Positions 1-11,127 are shown, counted from the first letter of the stretch. The stretch is DNA of 39,981 nucleotides from Aquificales bacterium (GCA_027078675.1 JALWWX010000216.1:1-39981), one strand, 5' to 3'. Numbers and translations: made by a program. The notes: generated from the letters alone by a model not told the origin.

Positions 1-1640
<1,640 letters not shown>

Positions 1641-1669
1641 AATATCATGGAACTTGGCGGATATAAGTA

Positions 1670-1675
1670 TATATT
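1670..1675 (+). promoter_or_regulatory. -10 box TATATT upstream of ccdA, leaderless arrangement
   Basis: TATATT lies 8 bases before the ccdA ATG and there is no Shine-Dalgarno sequence between them. Transcription starting about 7 bases downstream of the box would put the 5' end at or next to the start codon. I see no convincing -35 element. Confidence 0.4.
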
Positions 1676-1683
1676 AATATTCC

Positions 1684-2523
1684 ATGTTTGATGTATCACT
1701 TGCTGTTGCGTTTACTGCAGGAATCGTGAGTTTTTTATCGCCGTGTGTTCTTCCTATAATACCTGGGTATCTATCTTACATATCGGGAGTGGGTATTGAG
1801 GATGTTGCAGAAAATAAAAGACTTATAAATTTTAAGGTTTTTATATCCGCCCTCTTTTTCGTCCTCGGATTTATAATCATATTTACCCTTTTGGGTGCTT
1901 CCGCCTCCTTCATAGGAGGCTTTCTTAAAAATTATCAGAGGGAGATAGCACAGGTGGGTGGGGGATTGGTAATATTTTTCGGTCTGCACTTTTCGGGACT
2001 GTTTTTAAGCAGGCATTTAAATAAGATAATTATCCTCTTCGTTCTTGCAGGATTAATAGCTCACCTCTTAGATGTTATAACAAGAAGAGAACTGATCAGC
2101 CTCTATCTTGCCATAGCCATAGCTTACGGTCTTTATCTCTTGAAGGTACATCATCTTCTTTACAGACAAGCGAGACCCGAAGTTAGAACTAAGGTTTCTT
2201 TCTTGGGTGCTTTTATACTCGGTATAGTTTTTGCACTCGGATGGAGTCCCTGTATAGGTCCGGTTCTCGGTTCAATACTCCTTTATGCATCCCAGAAGGA
2301 AACGGTTATGGAAGGAGCTATATTACTGCTTGCCTATTCTTCTGGTCTTGGCATACCCTTTCTTATTTCTGGTCTTTTATTCTCCGCCTTTATTGAATTT
2401 ATAAAGAATTTCGGTAAATACTTTAAATATGTTGAAATTACAGGAGGGGTGCTTCTTATAACCTTGGGTGTACTTCTTGCGGTTGATAAACTTAGCTTGT
2501 TGTCTGATATAGCTACCTTTTGA
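1684..2523 (+). CDS. ccdA: CcdA/DsbD-type membrane thiol-disulfide transporter (cytochrome c biogenesis)
   Basis: A polytopic membrane protein of 279 residues that passes reducing equivalents across the inner membrane to periplasmic thiols, mainly for c-type cytochrome maturation. The two transmembrane Cys of the family are visible: C21 in FLSPCVLPIIPG and C190 in GWSPCIGPVLGS, each in the SPC context. About seven hydrophobic segments can be read; a more polar stretch near residues 115-165 is longer than in minimal CcdA. The gene stands alone in a 43-base spacer after mqnD with its own -10 box. The CxxCH diguanylate cyclase at 22538 is a plausible client of heme attachment in this organism (inference). 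Confidence 0.9.
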   Translation: MFDVSLAVAFTAGIVSFLSPCVLPIIPGYLSYISGVGIEDVAENKRLINFKVFISALFFVLGFIIIFTLLGASASFIGGFLKNYQREIAQVGGGLVIFFGLHFSGLFLSRHLNKIIILFVLAGLIAHLLDVITRRELISLYLAIAIAYGLYLLKVHHLLYRQARPEVRTKVSFLGAFILGIVFALGWSPCIGPVLGSILLYASQKETVMEGAILLLAYSSGLGIPFLISGLLFSAFIEFIKNFGKYFKYVEITGGVLLITLGVLLAVDKLSLLSDIATF

Positions 2524-2525
2524 TA

Positions 2526-2531
2526 TATAAT
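2526..2531 (+). promoter_or_regulatory. -10 box TATAAT upstream of proA, leaderless arrangement
   Basis: A perfect TATAAT ends 8 bases before the proA ATG and starts just after the ccdA stop. The predicted transcript starts at or within a base or two of the ATG. The spacer (GTAAAGGC) holds no usable ribosome-binding site. Confidence 0.5.
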
Positions 2532-2539
2532 GTAAAGGC

Positions 2540-3874
2540 ATGAAAGTTACAGATATTGAAAGCTATATTGAAGAAAAGGTAGAAAGGGCAAGATCTGTTC
2601 TGAGAAGATTATCATCCCTTAAAACTTCCGAAAAGAATAAAGCACTCCTTATAGCTTCCGAGCTTATAGATGCGGAGAGGGAAAAAATAAAGGAGGAAAA
2701 TGAAAAGGATATAAAATCCGCACAGGAGATGGGGCTTAAACCCTCTGTCATAGACAGGCTTACCCTTAATGATAGAAGGATTGACGGTATGATAAAGGTT
2801 CTCAGGGATGTAGCAAATCTTCCAGATCCAGTGGGTGAAATTGTAAGGATGTGGACAGTTCCAAACGGTTTGAAGATAGGTAAGATGAGGGTACCCTTAG
2901 GGGTTATCCTCATCATATATGAATCAAGACCAAATGTGACGGTGGAAGCAGCTTCCTTGTGTATAAAGTCTTCCAATGCGGTTATTTTGAGGGGAGGGAA
3001 GGAAGCCTATAACACGAATATGATTCTTGTTGATATTTTGAGAAGATCCCTTGAAGAGGCTGGTATACCCGAAGATGCGGTACAGTTCATTGACAGGCAA
3101 GACAGGGAGATTGTATGGGAACTTTTAAAACAGGAGGGTAAGATAGATGTGGCAATTCCGAGGGGAGGTGAAGGACTTATAAGGGCGGTTTCCGAGAATG
3201 CTAAGATTCCTGTAATAAAACATTACAAGGGTGTATGTAACATATATGTTGACAAGGATGCGGACCTTAATAAGGCTTACAATATAGTTTTTAATGCAAA
3301 GGTCCAGAGACCTTCCGTATGTAATGCGGTTGAAAATTTGCTGGTTCATAGGGACATAGCGGAAATTTTCCTGCCAAGAATGGCATTTTATCTCGGAAAG
3401 GCTGGCGTGGAGTTAAGATGCGATGAGGAAAGCTTTAATATAATAAAGTCTGATCCCAAGCTTGATTTTGTTCAGATAAAAAGGGCTACAGAAGAAGATT
3501 ACTATGAAGAATTTCTTGATCTTATACTTGCAGTTAAGGTTGTGTCGGATATAGATGAAGCTATTGATTTTATAGAAAAATACGGATCAAAGCATTCCGA
3601 TGCTATAGTTACAGAAAACTATACGAAAGCGATGAAATTCCTTAATGAGGTGGATTCGTCCACCGTTTATGTTAATGCTTCTACAAGGTTTACCGACGGT
3701 AATGAGATGGGTCTGGGGGCGGAGATGGGTATATCTACGGACAAAATTCATGCAAGGGGTCCTGTTGCCCTTGAAGAATTAACCATAACAAAGTATGTAG
3801 TATTCGGTGAAGGTCATATAAGGGATGATTTTGGTGTGCCAGAAATATATTTAAAAGAATATGGAGAGGGTTAG
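2540..3874 (+). CDS. proA: Glutamate-5-semialdehyde dehydrogenase (gamma-glutamyl phosphate reductase)
   Basis: ProA reduces gamma-glutamyl phosphate to glutamate semialdehyde with NADPH, the second step of proline synthesis. The 444-residue protein has the usual length plus a short C-terminal tail, with VPLGVILIIYESRPNV, SNAVILRGGKEA, the catalytic Cys context RPSVCNAVENLLVH and ASTRFTDGNEMGLGAEMGIS, all ProA signatures. It leads a run of close-set genes: its last 14 bases overlap panB. proB is not in the window. Confidence 0.96.
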   Translation: MKVTDIESYIEEKVERARSVLRRLSSLKTSEKNKALLIASELIDAEREKIKEENEKDIKSAQEMGLKPSVIDRLTLNDRRIDGMIKVLRDVANLPDPVGEIVRMWTVPNGLKIGKMRVPLGVILIIYESRPNVTVEAASLCIKSSNAVILRGGKEAYNTNMILVDILRRSLEEAGIPEDAVQFIDRQDREIVWELLKQEGKIDVAIPRGGEGLIRAVSENAKIPVIKHYKGVCNIYVDKDADLNKAYNIVFNAKVQRPSVCNAVENLLVHRDIAEIFLPRMAFYLGKAGVELRCDEESFNIIKSDPKLDFVQIKRATEEDYYEEFLDLILAVKVVSDIDEAIDFIEKYGSKHSDAIVTENYTKAMKFLNEVDSSTVYVNASTRFTDGNEMGLGAEMGISTDKIHARGPVALEELTITKYVVFGEGHIRDDFGVPEIYLKEYGEG

Positions 3875-4664
3875 TATAAGGCATCTATTCAAGAAAAAAG
3901 CGGAAAACAAAAAAATAACAATGCTTTCAACCTATGATTATCTATCCGCAAAGATATGTGATTCCTGTGGTATAGATTGTATTCTCGTGGGAGATTCTCT
4001 TGGTATGGTGTTTCAGGGAAAGGAAAATACCCTATCGGTTACATTGGATGAGATGATATACCATACAAAGGCTGTAAGAAGAGGTGCGAAAAGATCCTTC
4101 GTAATAATAGATATGCCCTTTATGAGTTATCAGGTATCGGTGGAAGAAGCGATTAGAAATTGCGGTAGGGCTATAAAGGAGAGTGGGGCGGATGCGGTAA
4201 AACTTGAAGGTGGGGAGGAAATCGCCGAAATTATATATAAATTAGTAAGTGTAGGGATACCTGTGGTGGGACACATAGGATTTATGCCTCAGAAAATAGG
4301 TATATACGGAGGGTACAAAATAGTGGGTAGGGAGGAAGAGGAAAGTAAGAAACTAAAATCCGATTTTAAAGCTATTGAATCCGCGGGTGCATTTATGATA
4401 ATCCTTGAAACGGTTCCTTGGCAGATGGCTAAGGATATTACGGAATCTTCAAAAAGTATAACCGTGGGTATAGGTGCAGGTAAATACTGTGACGGTCAAG
4501 TACTCGTATTCCACGATCTGGTGGGTCTTGTTGAAGATATTAAACCTAAGTTTGTAAGGAGATATCTTAATGGTGCTGACCTTTTTAGGGATGCGGTAAT
4601 AAGGTACAAGGAAGATGTAGAGAGGGGGGAATTTCCTTCGGAGAGGGAAAGTTATGGATTATGA
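3861..4664 (+). CDS. panB: 3-methyl-2-oxobutanoate hydroxymethyltransferase (pantothenate synthesis)
   Basis: PanB transfers a one-carbon unit from methylenetetrahydrofolate to ketoisovalerate to give ketopantoate. The 267-residue protein carries family motifs: LSTYDYLSAKICD near the N terminus, VGDSLGMVFQG, the substrate-binding VKLEGG, PVVGHIGFMPQ and VGIGAGKYCDGQVLV. The ATG at 3861 lies 14 bases inside proA in another frame, and the 3' end overlaps pilB by 11 bases, so translational coupling along proA-panB-pilB is likely. Placing a vitamin gene directly ahead of a pilus motor gene appears to reflect operon packing rather than shared function. Confidence 0.96.
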   Translation: MERVSIRHLFKKKAENKKITMLSTYDYLSAKICDSCGIDCILVGDSLGMVFQGKENTLSVTLDEMIYHTKAVRRGAKRSFVIIDMPFMSYQVSVEEAIRNCGRAIKESGADAVKLEGGEEIAEIIYKLVSVGIPVVGHIGFMPQKIGIYGGYKIVGREEEESKKLKSDFKAIESAGAFMIILETVPWQMAKDITESSKSITVGIGAGKYCDGQVLVFHDLVGLVEDIKPKFVRRYLNGADLFRDAVIRYKEDVERGEFPSERESYGL

Positions 4665-6351
4665 GAGAATACTTGCTTTGCTTCAGAGGTCTGGATTTAT
4701 AACACCCCAGCAGGCACAGAAGGCGCTTAAAGAAAAGAAGGAGGATGAGGATATTTTTCAGACTCTTTTGAGAATAGGTGTACTTGATGAGGATAAGGTG
4801 GTAAGCTTTTTTACCGATATAATCCCTCACAGGGTATGGACTCAAGACGGTCAAATAAATGTTCCCGAATCCATACTTAGACGATTACCTGAAGAATTTT
4901 TGAGGAAGGCAAAGGTTGCACCAGTCAAATATGAGGATGGAAAGCTTTATGTTATTATGCTTAATCCATTGAATCAGAATCTTCTTAATGAGATAAGATT
5001 TTACACAAAGGTTAGTAACGTTATACCCCTCGTTGCTCCTTTATCAAGTATTGAAAAGACACTTGATAGACTATTCCCAGAATTGAGGGATGTTTTAAAT
5101 GAAATAGAGGAGCCTGCAGAGGTTGAGATAGCGGAAGAGGAAGAAGCGGTTCCTACGGATGTACTTATCAAAGATTCGGAAGAGGCCCCTATCGTTAGGC
5201 TTGCTAACGGTTTAATATTTGAAGCTGTAAAACTCGGTGCTTCTGATATTCATATTGAACCCTTTGAAAAAAAAGTGCTTGTAAGATACAGGGTTGATGG
5301 TGTTTTAAGAGTGTTCCATGAGCTTCCCGTAAAGATTAAAGACAGCCTCGTGGCGAGATACAAGATAATGTCAAATCTGGATATATCAGAAAAAAGGAAA
5401 CCTCAGGATGGAAGGATAAGGATACTTATTCAAAAGAAGAAGATAGATTTAAGGGTTTCAACAGTACCTACGGTATACGGCGAGAAGGTTGTTATGAGGA
5501 TTCAGGAGGCGGAGAAGTATCTAAATGTAAGACTTGAGGATCTGGGTTTTGAGGATGATGACCTTGAGAAGTTCAGAAGGGCTATATGGACACCGTGGGG
5601 AATGATACTTATAACGGGTCCCACGGGTTCGGGTAAAACTACAACCCTTTACTCCGCTCTTATGGAGAGGAATAAGCCTGATGTTAACATAATGACAGCG
5701 GAGGATCCTGTTGAGGTTGCCATCCCAGGTATAAATCAGGTTCAAATCAACGAGAAAATAGGATTGACCTTTGCCTCAGTTCTAAGAGCCTTTCTGAGGC
5801 AGGATCCTGATATAATCCTCGTGGGAGAGATAAGAGACTTTGAAACAGGGGATATAGCCATAAGGGCTTCCCTTACTGGTCACCTTGTATTTTCTACGCT
5901 ACACACCAATGATGCGCCTACCACGGTGACGAGATTAACAGATATGGGTATAGAGCCTTTCCTTGTAGGGTCATCTCTAATAATGGTTGTGGCACAAAGG
6001 CTTATAAGGAAGCTATGTCCTAACTGTAAGGTTGAGGCGAAGATTCCGAGGGATGCACTTGTGAGGATGGGAGTATTAAAGCATGAAAATGAGGATATAA
6101 CCATATATAAGGAGAATCCTAACGGTTGTTCCGCATGTAACAACACGGGCTACAAAGGTAGAACTGCGGTTCATGAGATATTGGAGGTGGACGATGAGAT
6201 AAGAAGACTTATTATTAAAGGAGGAACAGCGGATGAGATAAGGGATCTTGCGAAACAAAAGGGTATGAGAACCCTTTATGAATCTGGGATACTTAAAGTA
6301 AGAAAAGGTATAACATCCATAGAGGAGATTAACAGGGTGTTAACAAAATAA
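4654..6351 (+). CDS. pilB: Type IV pilus assembly ATPase PilB (GspE/PulE family)
   Basis: The hexameric cytoplasmic ATPase that powers pilus extension. The 565-residue protein has the N-terminal GspE/MshE-type domain (about 1-140), an acidic linker rich in Glu near 150-170, and the ATPase core with Walker A GPTGSGKTTTLYSAL, the Asp box MTAEDPVE, Walker B DPDIILVGEIRD and the His box SLTGHLVFSTLHTND. The four-Cys zinc motif that separates PilB from PilT is present as CPNC and CSAC near residues 455-490. It is followed 12 bases later by pilT, then pilC: a complete motor set. Confidence 0.95.
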   Translation: MDYERILALLQRSGFITPQQAQKALKEKKEDEDIFQTLLRIGVLDEDKVVSFFTDIIPHRVWTQDGQINVPESILRRLPEEFLRKAKVAPVKYEDGKLYVIMLNPLNQNLLNEIRFYTKVSNVIPLVAPLSSIEKTLDRLFPELRDVLNEIEEPAEVEIAEEEEAVPTDVLIKDSEEAPIVRLANGLIFEAVKLGASDIHIEPFEKKVLVRYRVDGVLRVFHELPVKIKDSLVARYKIMSNLDISEKRKPQDGRIRILIQKKKIDLRVSTVPTVYGEKVVMRIQEAEKYLNVRLEDLGFEDDDLEKFRRAIWTPWGMILITGPTGSGKTTTLYSALMERNKPDVNIMTAEDPVEVAIPGINQVQINEKIGLTFASVLRAFLRQDPDIILVGEIRDFETGDIAIRASLTGHLVFSTLHTNDAPTTVTRLTDMGIEPFLVGSSLIMVVAQRLIRKLCPNCKVEAKIPRDALVRMGVLKHENEDITIYKENPNGCSACNNTGYKGRTAVHEILEVDDEIRRLIIKGGTADEIRDLAKQKGMRTLYESGILKVRKGITSIEEINRVLTK

Positions 6352-6363
6352 AGGAGGTAAGGC

Positions 6364-7470
6364 ATGACACCTCAGACACAGACTGCAAAGCAGGAGATTA
6401 GACTTATGGATATAGTTATGAAGGCTATATCCTACGATGCAAGCGATATTCACTTAACTCCAGGCACCCCGCCAGTTATAAGGGTTGATGGAAAACTAAG
6501 ACCCTTGGAAGATTTTCCTGTTTTAACACCCGATATGACACAAAGACTTGCCTACTCCGTGATGCCAGAGAAACACAGGAAAACTCTTGAAGAAACAGGT
6601 CAGGCTGATTTTTCCTTTGGTATAAAGGATGTGGGACGATTCAGGGCTAATGTATTCTTTCAGAGGAACACCATAGCTGCCGCCTTTCGTAGATTGCCCT
6701 ACAAGATTCACACCGTAAAGGAACTCGGTCTCACAGAGAAGGTACTTGAGTTGTGTCACAAGAGTATGGGATTGGTGCTTGTTACAGGTCCTACTGGTTC
6801 AGGTAAGACAACAACACTCGCATCCCTGATAAATTATATAAATGAGAATTTCCCTCATCATATCATAACCATAGAGGATCCTATAGAATACACATTTCAA
6901 CATAAGAAAGGAATAGTAAATCAAAGGGAGATAGGACAAGACGTACATAACTTTTCCGACGCCTTGAGGGCAGCGTTGAGGGAAGACCCCGATGTTATTC
7001 TCGTTGGAGAAATGAGGGATAGGGAGACCATAGAGATAGCCTTAAGGGCAGCGGAAACTGGTCATCTTGTTTTCGGAACATTACACACCAATACTGCTAT
7101 TTCAACCATTACGAGGATAGTGGATATATTTCCCTCTGAACAACAGGAGCAGATAAGAGTTCAACTTTCTTTTGTTCTTCAGGGTGTTATATCTCAAAGG
7201 CTCCTGCCAAAGATAGGCGGAGGAAGGGTGCTTGCATACGAATTGATGATTCCCAATTCAGGTATAAGAAATCTTATAAGGGAAAACAAGCTCCAGCAGA
7301 TTTATTCATTGATGCAAAGCGGTCAGGTTGAATCTGGTATGCAGACAATGAATCAGTCCCTATTTAAACTTTACAAGGCTGGTCTTATATCCCTTGATGA
7401 TGCTATGAGGGTTTCGCCGGATATAAAGGAATTGGAGAGGATGATAAATGCTTCCGGCTTGAGGAGGTAA
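6364..7470 (+). CDS. pilT: Type IV pilus retraction ATPase PilT
   Basis: PilT depolymerises the pilus and drives twitching motility. The 368-residue protein lacks the PilB zinc region and has the family hallmarks: SDIHLTPGTPPVIRVDGKL at the N terminus, Walker A GPTGSGKTTTLASL, Walker B EDPDVILVGEMRD, the His box TGHLVFGTLHTN and the PilT-type C-terminal AYELMIPNSGIRNLIRE region (family signature AxxxLxxxxAxxNLIRE). A strong Shine-Dalgarno AAAGGAGG sits just upstream. It lies between pilB and pilC, as in many pilus operons. Confidence 0.95.
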   Translation: MTPQTQTAKQEIRLMDIVMKAISYDASDIHLTPGTPPVIRVDGKLRPLEDFPVLTPDMTQRLAYSVMPEKHRKTLEETGQADFSFGIKDVGRFRANVFFQRNTIAAAFRRLPYKIHTVKELGLTEKVLELCHKSMGLVLVTGPTGSGKTTTLASLINYINENFPHHIITIEDPIEYTFQHKKGIVNQREIGQDVHNFSDALRAALREDPDVILVGEMRDRETIEIALRAAETGHLVFGTLHTNTAISTITRIVDIFPSEQQEQIRVQLSFVLQGVISQRLLPKIGGGRVLAYELMIPNSGIRNLIRENKLQQIYSLMQSGQVESGMQTMNQSLFKLYKAGLISLDDAMRVSPDIKELERMINASGLRR

Positions 7471-7473
7471 AAC

Positions 7474-8706
7474 ATGCCAAAGTTTAGATATAAGGCATAT
7501 ACTCAGGAGGGAGTTCTGGTAGAGGAGACAGCAGAAGCTTCCACAATGCAGGAGCTTGTTAATGAGCTTAAGAGCAAGAATTATACGGTTGTTGAAGTTG
7601 AGTCTCTTACACAGGAGACCAAGAAGAGGGCAGGAAAGGGTGTAAAGAAGAAAAAGGTTCTTTTTGGTGGAGTCAGTGATAGAGACATGTCTCTCATGTG
7701 CAGACAACTTGGTGCGCTGGTAAGGGCGGGAGTGGGTATAGTTGAAGCAATTGAAATAATTGCAGAACAAATGCCTAATCCCATACTGGGTAACGCACTT
7801 GAAAGTGTAGCAAAGATGGTTAGTGAAGGATCTTCTATAACAAACGCTATGTCCAAGCACAGAAAGGTTTTTCCTGACTTTGTTATAAATCTTGTTGCTG
7901 TTGGAGAAGAAACCGGAAATCTTGATACATCTCTTATGAGAGCTGCTGAGTATTATGAGAAGATGGCTATGATAAAGAGTAAAATAAAAAGTGCATCCTT
8001 TTATCCCGTGCTTGTTGTTGTTATAGCTACTGTTATAGTAACAGGTATATTGTACTTCCTGGTTCCTATTTTTGCAGAAATTTACGCATCCTTCGGTGCT
8101 ACGTTACCTTTACCTACCCAGATGCTTATAAATGCTTCAAATTTCCTCAAAGCTAATATACTTCAAATTTTGGGAGGAACCGCCCTCATTATAGTTGCTT
8201 TCAGATATATGATGAGAAAAAGCTACAGTTTTAGAAAAAATGTCCACAGGTTTATCCTTAGAACTCCTAAGTTTGGGGACCTTGCCCTTAAAAGTGCTAT
8301 GGCCAAATTCGGCAGAACAATGGCAACCTTATTTGTAAGCGGTGTTTCCCTTGATAGGGCGTTGCAGATTGCTTCAGAGGTTGCAGGTAATCTCATTATA
8401 AAGGAAGCGGTTGATTTAGTTCAAAAGGAGGTAACTGAGGGGCAACCTATGTGGCAGGCCATGGAAAGACAAGGTATATTCCCGAGGTTGGCTGTGGCTA
8501 TGGTTAAAGTTGGTGAAGAGACCGGTAATCTTGACGATATGCTTGAGTCCCTTGCAAGATTTTATGAAGATGAGGTTGATAAGACAGTTGAAGGTATTGT
8601 TACCTTAATAGAACCTTTGCTTGTTGTTACCATAGGTTGTATAGTTGGTGTCATACTCATAGCACTTTACATGCCTATATTCAAGATAGGTGAAATTATC
8701 AAGTAA
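7474..8706 (+). CDS. pilC: Type IV pilus inner-membrane platform protein PilC (GspF family)
   Basis: PilC is the inner-membrane platform on which the PilB and PilT motors act. The 410-residue protein shows the duplicated GspF domain: a first cytoplasmic domain (about 65-190, RQLGALVRAGVGIVEA), a hydrophobic segment, a second copy (about 270-390, FGRTMATLFVSGVSLDRAL) and a C-terminal membrane segment. Each copy ends in the characteristic VGEETGNLD. The site GGAGG precedes the ATG, 3 bases after pilT. Major pilin, pilMNOPQ and pilD are not in the window. Confidence 0.95.
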   Translation: MPKFRYKAYTQEGVLVEETAEASTMQELVNELKSKNYTVVEVESLTQETKKRAGKGVKKKKVLFGGVSDRDMSLMCRQLGALVRAGVGIVEAIEIIAEQMPNPILGNALESVAKMVSEGSSITNAMSKHRKVFPDFVINLVAVGEETGNLDTSLMRAAEYYEKMAMIKSKIKSASFYPVLVVVIATVIVTGILYFLVPIFAEIYASFGATLPLPTQMLINASNFLKANILQILGGTALIIVAFRYMMRKSYSFRKNVHRFILRTPKFGDLALKSAMAKFGRTMATLFVSGVSLDRALQIASEVAGNLIIKEAVDLVQKEVTEGQPMWQAMERQGIFPRLAVAMVKVGEETGNLDDMLESLARFYEDEVDKTVEGIVTLIEPLLVVTIGCIVGVILIALYMPIFKIGEIIK

Positions 8707-10343
8707 TGTTAAAGTATAAAGACCTTTTGAAGCGAAGATTTGAAAATGAAGGGGGACATATATTCTATAAAAAGCATTTTAAATACAGAATAGCACTCGT
8801 ATTTCCTAACACATATAAGGTGGGAATGTCAAATCTTGGGTTTCAGCTTGTATATTTCCTTTTAAACTCTCGGGATGATATCTTTTGTGAGAGGGTATTT
8901 TTGCCTGACGATAAGGATGCGGAGGTTGTTTCTGTAGAAACCCGAACGCACTTGAGTGAATTTGACCTTATTCTCTTTTCTATACAAACTGAATTTGATT
9001 ATATGAATGTTCTTGATATACTCAAGAGAGCAGGGTTGGAGTTATTTAAAGAGAGGAGAAGAAAGACAGTTATGGCAGGCGGTATAGCGGTTTCTTACAA
9101 TCCTGCTGTTCTCTCTCCCTTCATTGACGGTTTTTTCCTCGGTGAAGCGGAGACGGGAGTATTGGACCATCTTACAGAAGCCTTACCTTTACTGTCGGAT
9201 AAATATGCATTTTTAGAATTTATGGCGAGACATCCACATATATATGTTCCTTCTGTAGATGAAATTGGCACAAAGGAGGTGGGAAGGGTCCATAATCTTG
9301 AATCTGAGACGCATACCCATATATTTACCGAGGAGACCGTATTTGGAGATATGTTCTTATTAGAGCTTGTTAGGGGATGTGAGGCAAGATGCAGATTTTG
9401 TATAGCGGGTTACTTTGTTAAACCCTTCAGACCTAAACCTACGGATCTTGTGAAAGATGCTTTAGAGTGGGGGATTAGATTCAGAAAAAGGGTGGGCCTA
9501 ATAGGGGCGGATGTATCAAATTACCCTTGGATGGAAGAGCTTTATAATCTCATAAAGTTTTACAATTTGGAGGTTTCCTTTTCTTCCCTTAGACCTAAAT
9601 TAGATGATGAGATCTTGTTCAAGATAATAAGGGAATCGGGTCAGAAAACGGTAACTATAGCACCGGAGACTGGTAGTGAGAGACTCAGATTTCTTATTAA
9701 TAAGGTACACACAGATACGGAATATTTGGAGTTCACCGAAAGACTCGTGAAAGACTGCGGGGTAAGGGCGGTAAAACTATACTTTCTTATAGGCTTGCCA
9801 TATGAAGAAGAGGAGGATTTGGAGGCTATTGTTTATTTACTTAAGAGAATTTCCTCAATAAAAGGACTTCCTGAAATAACCGCAAGTATAAATCATGTGG
9901 TCCCCAAGCCTTTCACTCCTTTTCAAAATTATGACATAGGATCCCTTGAGGATATAAAGGGTAGAGTAAAAGCCTTGGAGAGGATCATAAAAAGAAGCGG
10001 TCTAAAAAAAAGAATAAGGTTTCACATTGAAAAACCTGAAAATACCTTTATTGAGTATCTGCTTTCTGTGGGAGATGAGGGTATAGGGCTTTTACTTAAA
10101 GATGTGTATGAAAGATACGGTAATGTTAAGAGACTTACAAAAATGGTCAATCATGTTGATAAATTCAAGCCGGTTGTTTCTTCAGGTATAAGGGAAAGGT
10201 ATATTGAAGCCCATTGGAGTTCTTTTGTTAAGGGTAAAGAACCTTGGGGAGATTGCAGGGACGGGTGTAAGGTATGCGGACTATGTAAGGATCCCTATGT
10301 CTCCTCAAACACCCTCAGGACTACCTATCCTGTTTGTAACTAA
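8706..10343 (+). CDS. Radical SAM protein with N-terminal cobalamin-binding-like domain (TIGR03960-type), function unknown
   Basis: A 545-residue radical SAM protein. An N-terminal region (about 1-200) resembles a B12-binding Rossmann domain (RIALVFPNTYKVGMSNLGF). The radical SAM core carries the cluster motif CEARCRFC near residue 225 in the context LVRGCEARCRFCIAG, followed by GADVSNYPWM and APETGSERLRFLINK. A Cys-rich tail (CRDGCKVCGLCKDP) is probably a second metal site. This pattern fits the TIGR03960 family, found next to ribosome or tRNA genes in many bacteria but without a proven reaction. ATG overlaps the pilC stop by one base (TAATG). Its 3' end overlaps the convergent ispA gene by 39 bases. 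Confidence 0.85.
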   Translation: MLKYKDLLKRRFENEGGHIFYKKHFKYRIALVFPNTYKVGMSNLGFQLVYFLLNSRDDIFCERVFLPDDKDAEVVSVETRTHLSEFDLILFSIQTEFDYMNVLDILKRAGLELFKERRRKTVMAGGIAVSYNPAVLSPFIDGFFLGEAETGVLDHLTEALPLLSDKYAFLEFMARHPHIYVPSVDEIGTKEVGRVHNLESETHTHIFTEETVFGDMFLLELVRGCEARCRFCIAGYFVKPFRPKPTDLVKDALEWGIRFRKRVGLIGADVSNYPWMEELYNLIKFYNLEVSFSSLRPKLDDEILFKIIRESGQKTVTIAPETGSERLRFLINKVHTDTEYLEFTERLVKDCGVRAVKLYFLIGLPYEEEEDLEAIVYLLKRISSIKGLPEITASINHVVPKPFTPFQNYDIGSLEDIKGRVKALERIIKRSGLKKRIRFHIEKPENTFIEYLLSVGDEGIGLLLKDVYERYGNVKRLTKMVNHVDKFKPVVSSGIRERYIEAHWSSFVKGKEPWGDCRDGCKVCGLCKDPYVSSNTLRTTYPVCN

Positions 10344-11114
10344 TTCAATTATATTTCTGATTTCTTCCCCATCGGGTATTATTTTGTTTAACATATTCAT
10401 CGTTTCTTCTCTGAGTCTTTTTACTTCCCTAATTGCAAACTCCGGATCTTTTTTGTAAACACCGTCCTTATCAAGGATGTCATCCGTGAATTGAAAGAGT
10501 AAGCCAAAGTTTCTTCCAAGATTTTCAAGATCGTCAATTATATCCCTCCTTCCCGCCACAATTCCCCCACATACAAAACAAGCTTCAAAGAGGGCAGCGG
10601 TTTTATACATATTTGTCTCAACGGGATTTTCATATCCGTTTATATCAAAAAATTGCCCTAAAACCATACCTTGGATACCAGCCTTTCTGCTTATAACATT
10701 TATAATGTCAATTAAATCCTCTTCTTTTAGGCTTTTGAAAAGATTCCTTTCAGAAAGTATTTGAAAGGCGTAGGTAAGGAGTGCATCACCTGAAAGTATG
10801 GCGTTTGCTTCCCCGAACTTCTTATGGCATGTCGGTTTTCCTCTCCTGAAATCGTCGTTGTCCATGGCGGGTAAGTCATCGTGTATAAGGGAATAATTAT
10901 GAATTATCTCTATTGAACAGCCCACGGTTATTGCATCTTCAATATTACCGCCCAAATAGTAGGTTGTAAGGGTTAATAAAAGGGGTCTTATCCTCTTACC
11001 CCTTTGAAGGGGATAGTAGGTGATAGGTTCATAGATATATGAGGGTATTTTGTCAGGAGAGAGTAAAAACTTTATCCTTTCCTCAATTTGTTCTCTTAAA
11101 TGGCTTATGTCCAT
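10305..11114 (-). CDS. ispA: Short/medium-chain polyprenyl diphosphate synthase (FPP/GGPP synthase type)
   Basis: Condenses IPP with allylic diphosphates to make farnesyl- or geranylgeranyl-diphosphate for quinone tails and undecaprenyl carriers. The 269-residue protein has the first Asp-rich motif as DDLPAMDND (D79, D80, D85, the bacterial DDx4D type), the RGKRIRPLL motif near residue 38 and the second Asp motif FTDDILD near residue 213. Chain length cannot be set with certainty from sequence alone, so ispA is the closest symbol. It diverges from moxR across only 25 bases and overlaps the radical SAM gene at its 3' end. Confidence 0.88.
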   Translation of the reverse strand: MDISHLREQIEERIKFLLSPDKIPSYIYEPITYYPLQRGKRIRPLLLTLTTYYLGGNIEDAITVGCSIEIIHNYSLIHDDLPAMDNDDFRRGKPTCHKKFGEANAILSGDALLTYAFQILSERNLFKSLKEEDLIDIINVISRKAGIQGMVLGQFFDINGYENPVETNMYKTAALFEACFVCGGIVAGRRDIIDDLENLGRNFGLLFQFTDDILDKDGVYKKDPEFAIREVKRLREETMNMLNKIIPDGEEIRNIIELVTNRIGSPEGV

Positions 11115-11121
11115 AACTCAG

Positions 11122-11127
11122 ATTATA
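11122..11127 (-). promoter_or_regulatory. -10 box TATAAT for ispA, leaderless arrangement, overlapping the moxR box
   Basis: On the minus strand TATAAT is followed by 7 bases (CTGAGTT) and then the ispA ATG, with no ribosome-binding site. It shares four base pairs with the plus-strand box at 11124-11129, so the two promoters cannot both be occupied at once. Confidence 0.5.

Noticed and set aside
10204-10458. An 84-codon plus-strand ORF across the radical SAM/ispA junction
   Set aside because: It is the antisense shadow of the ispA C terminus and has no family features.
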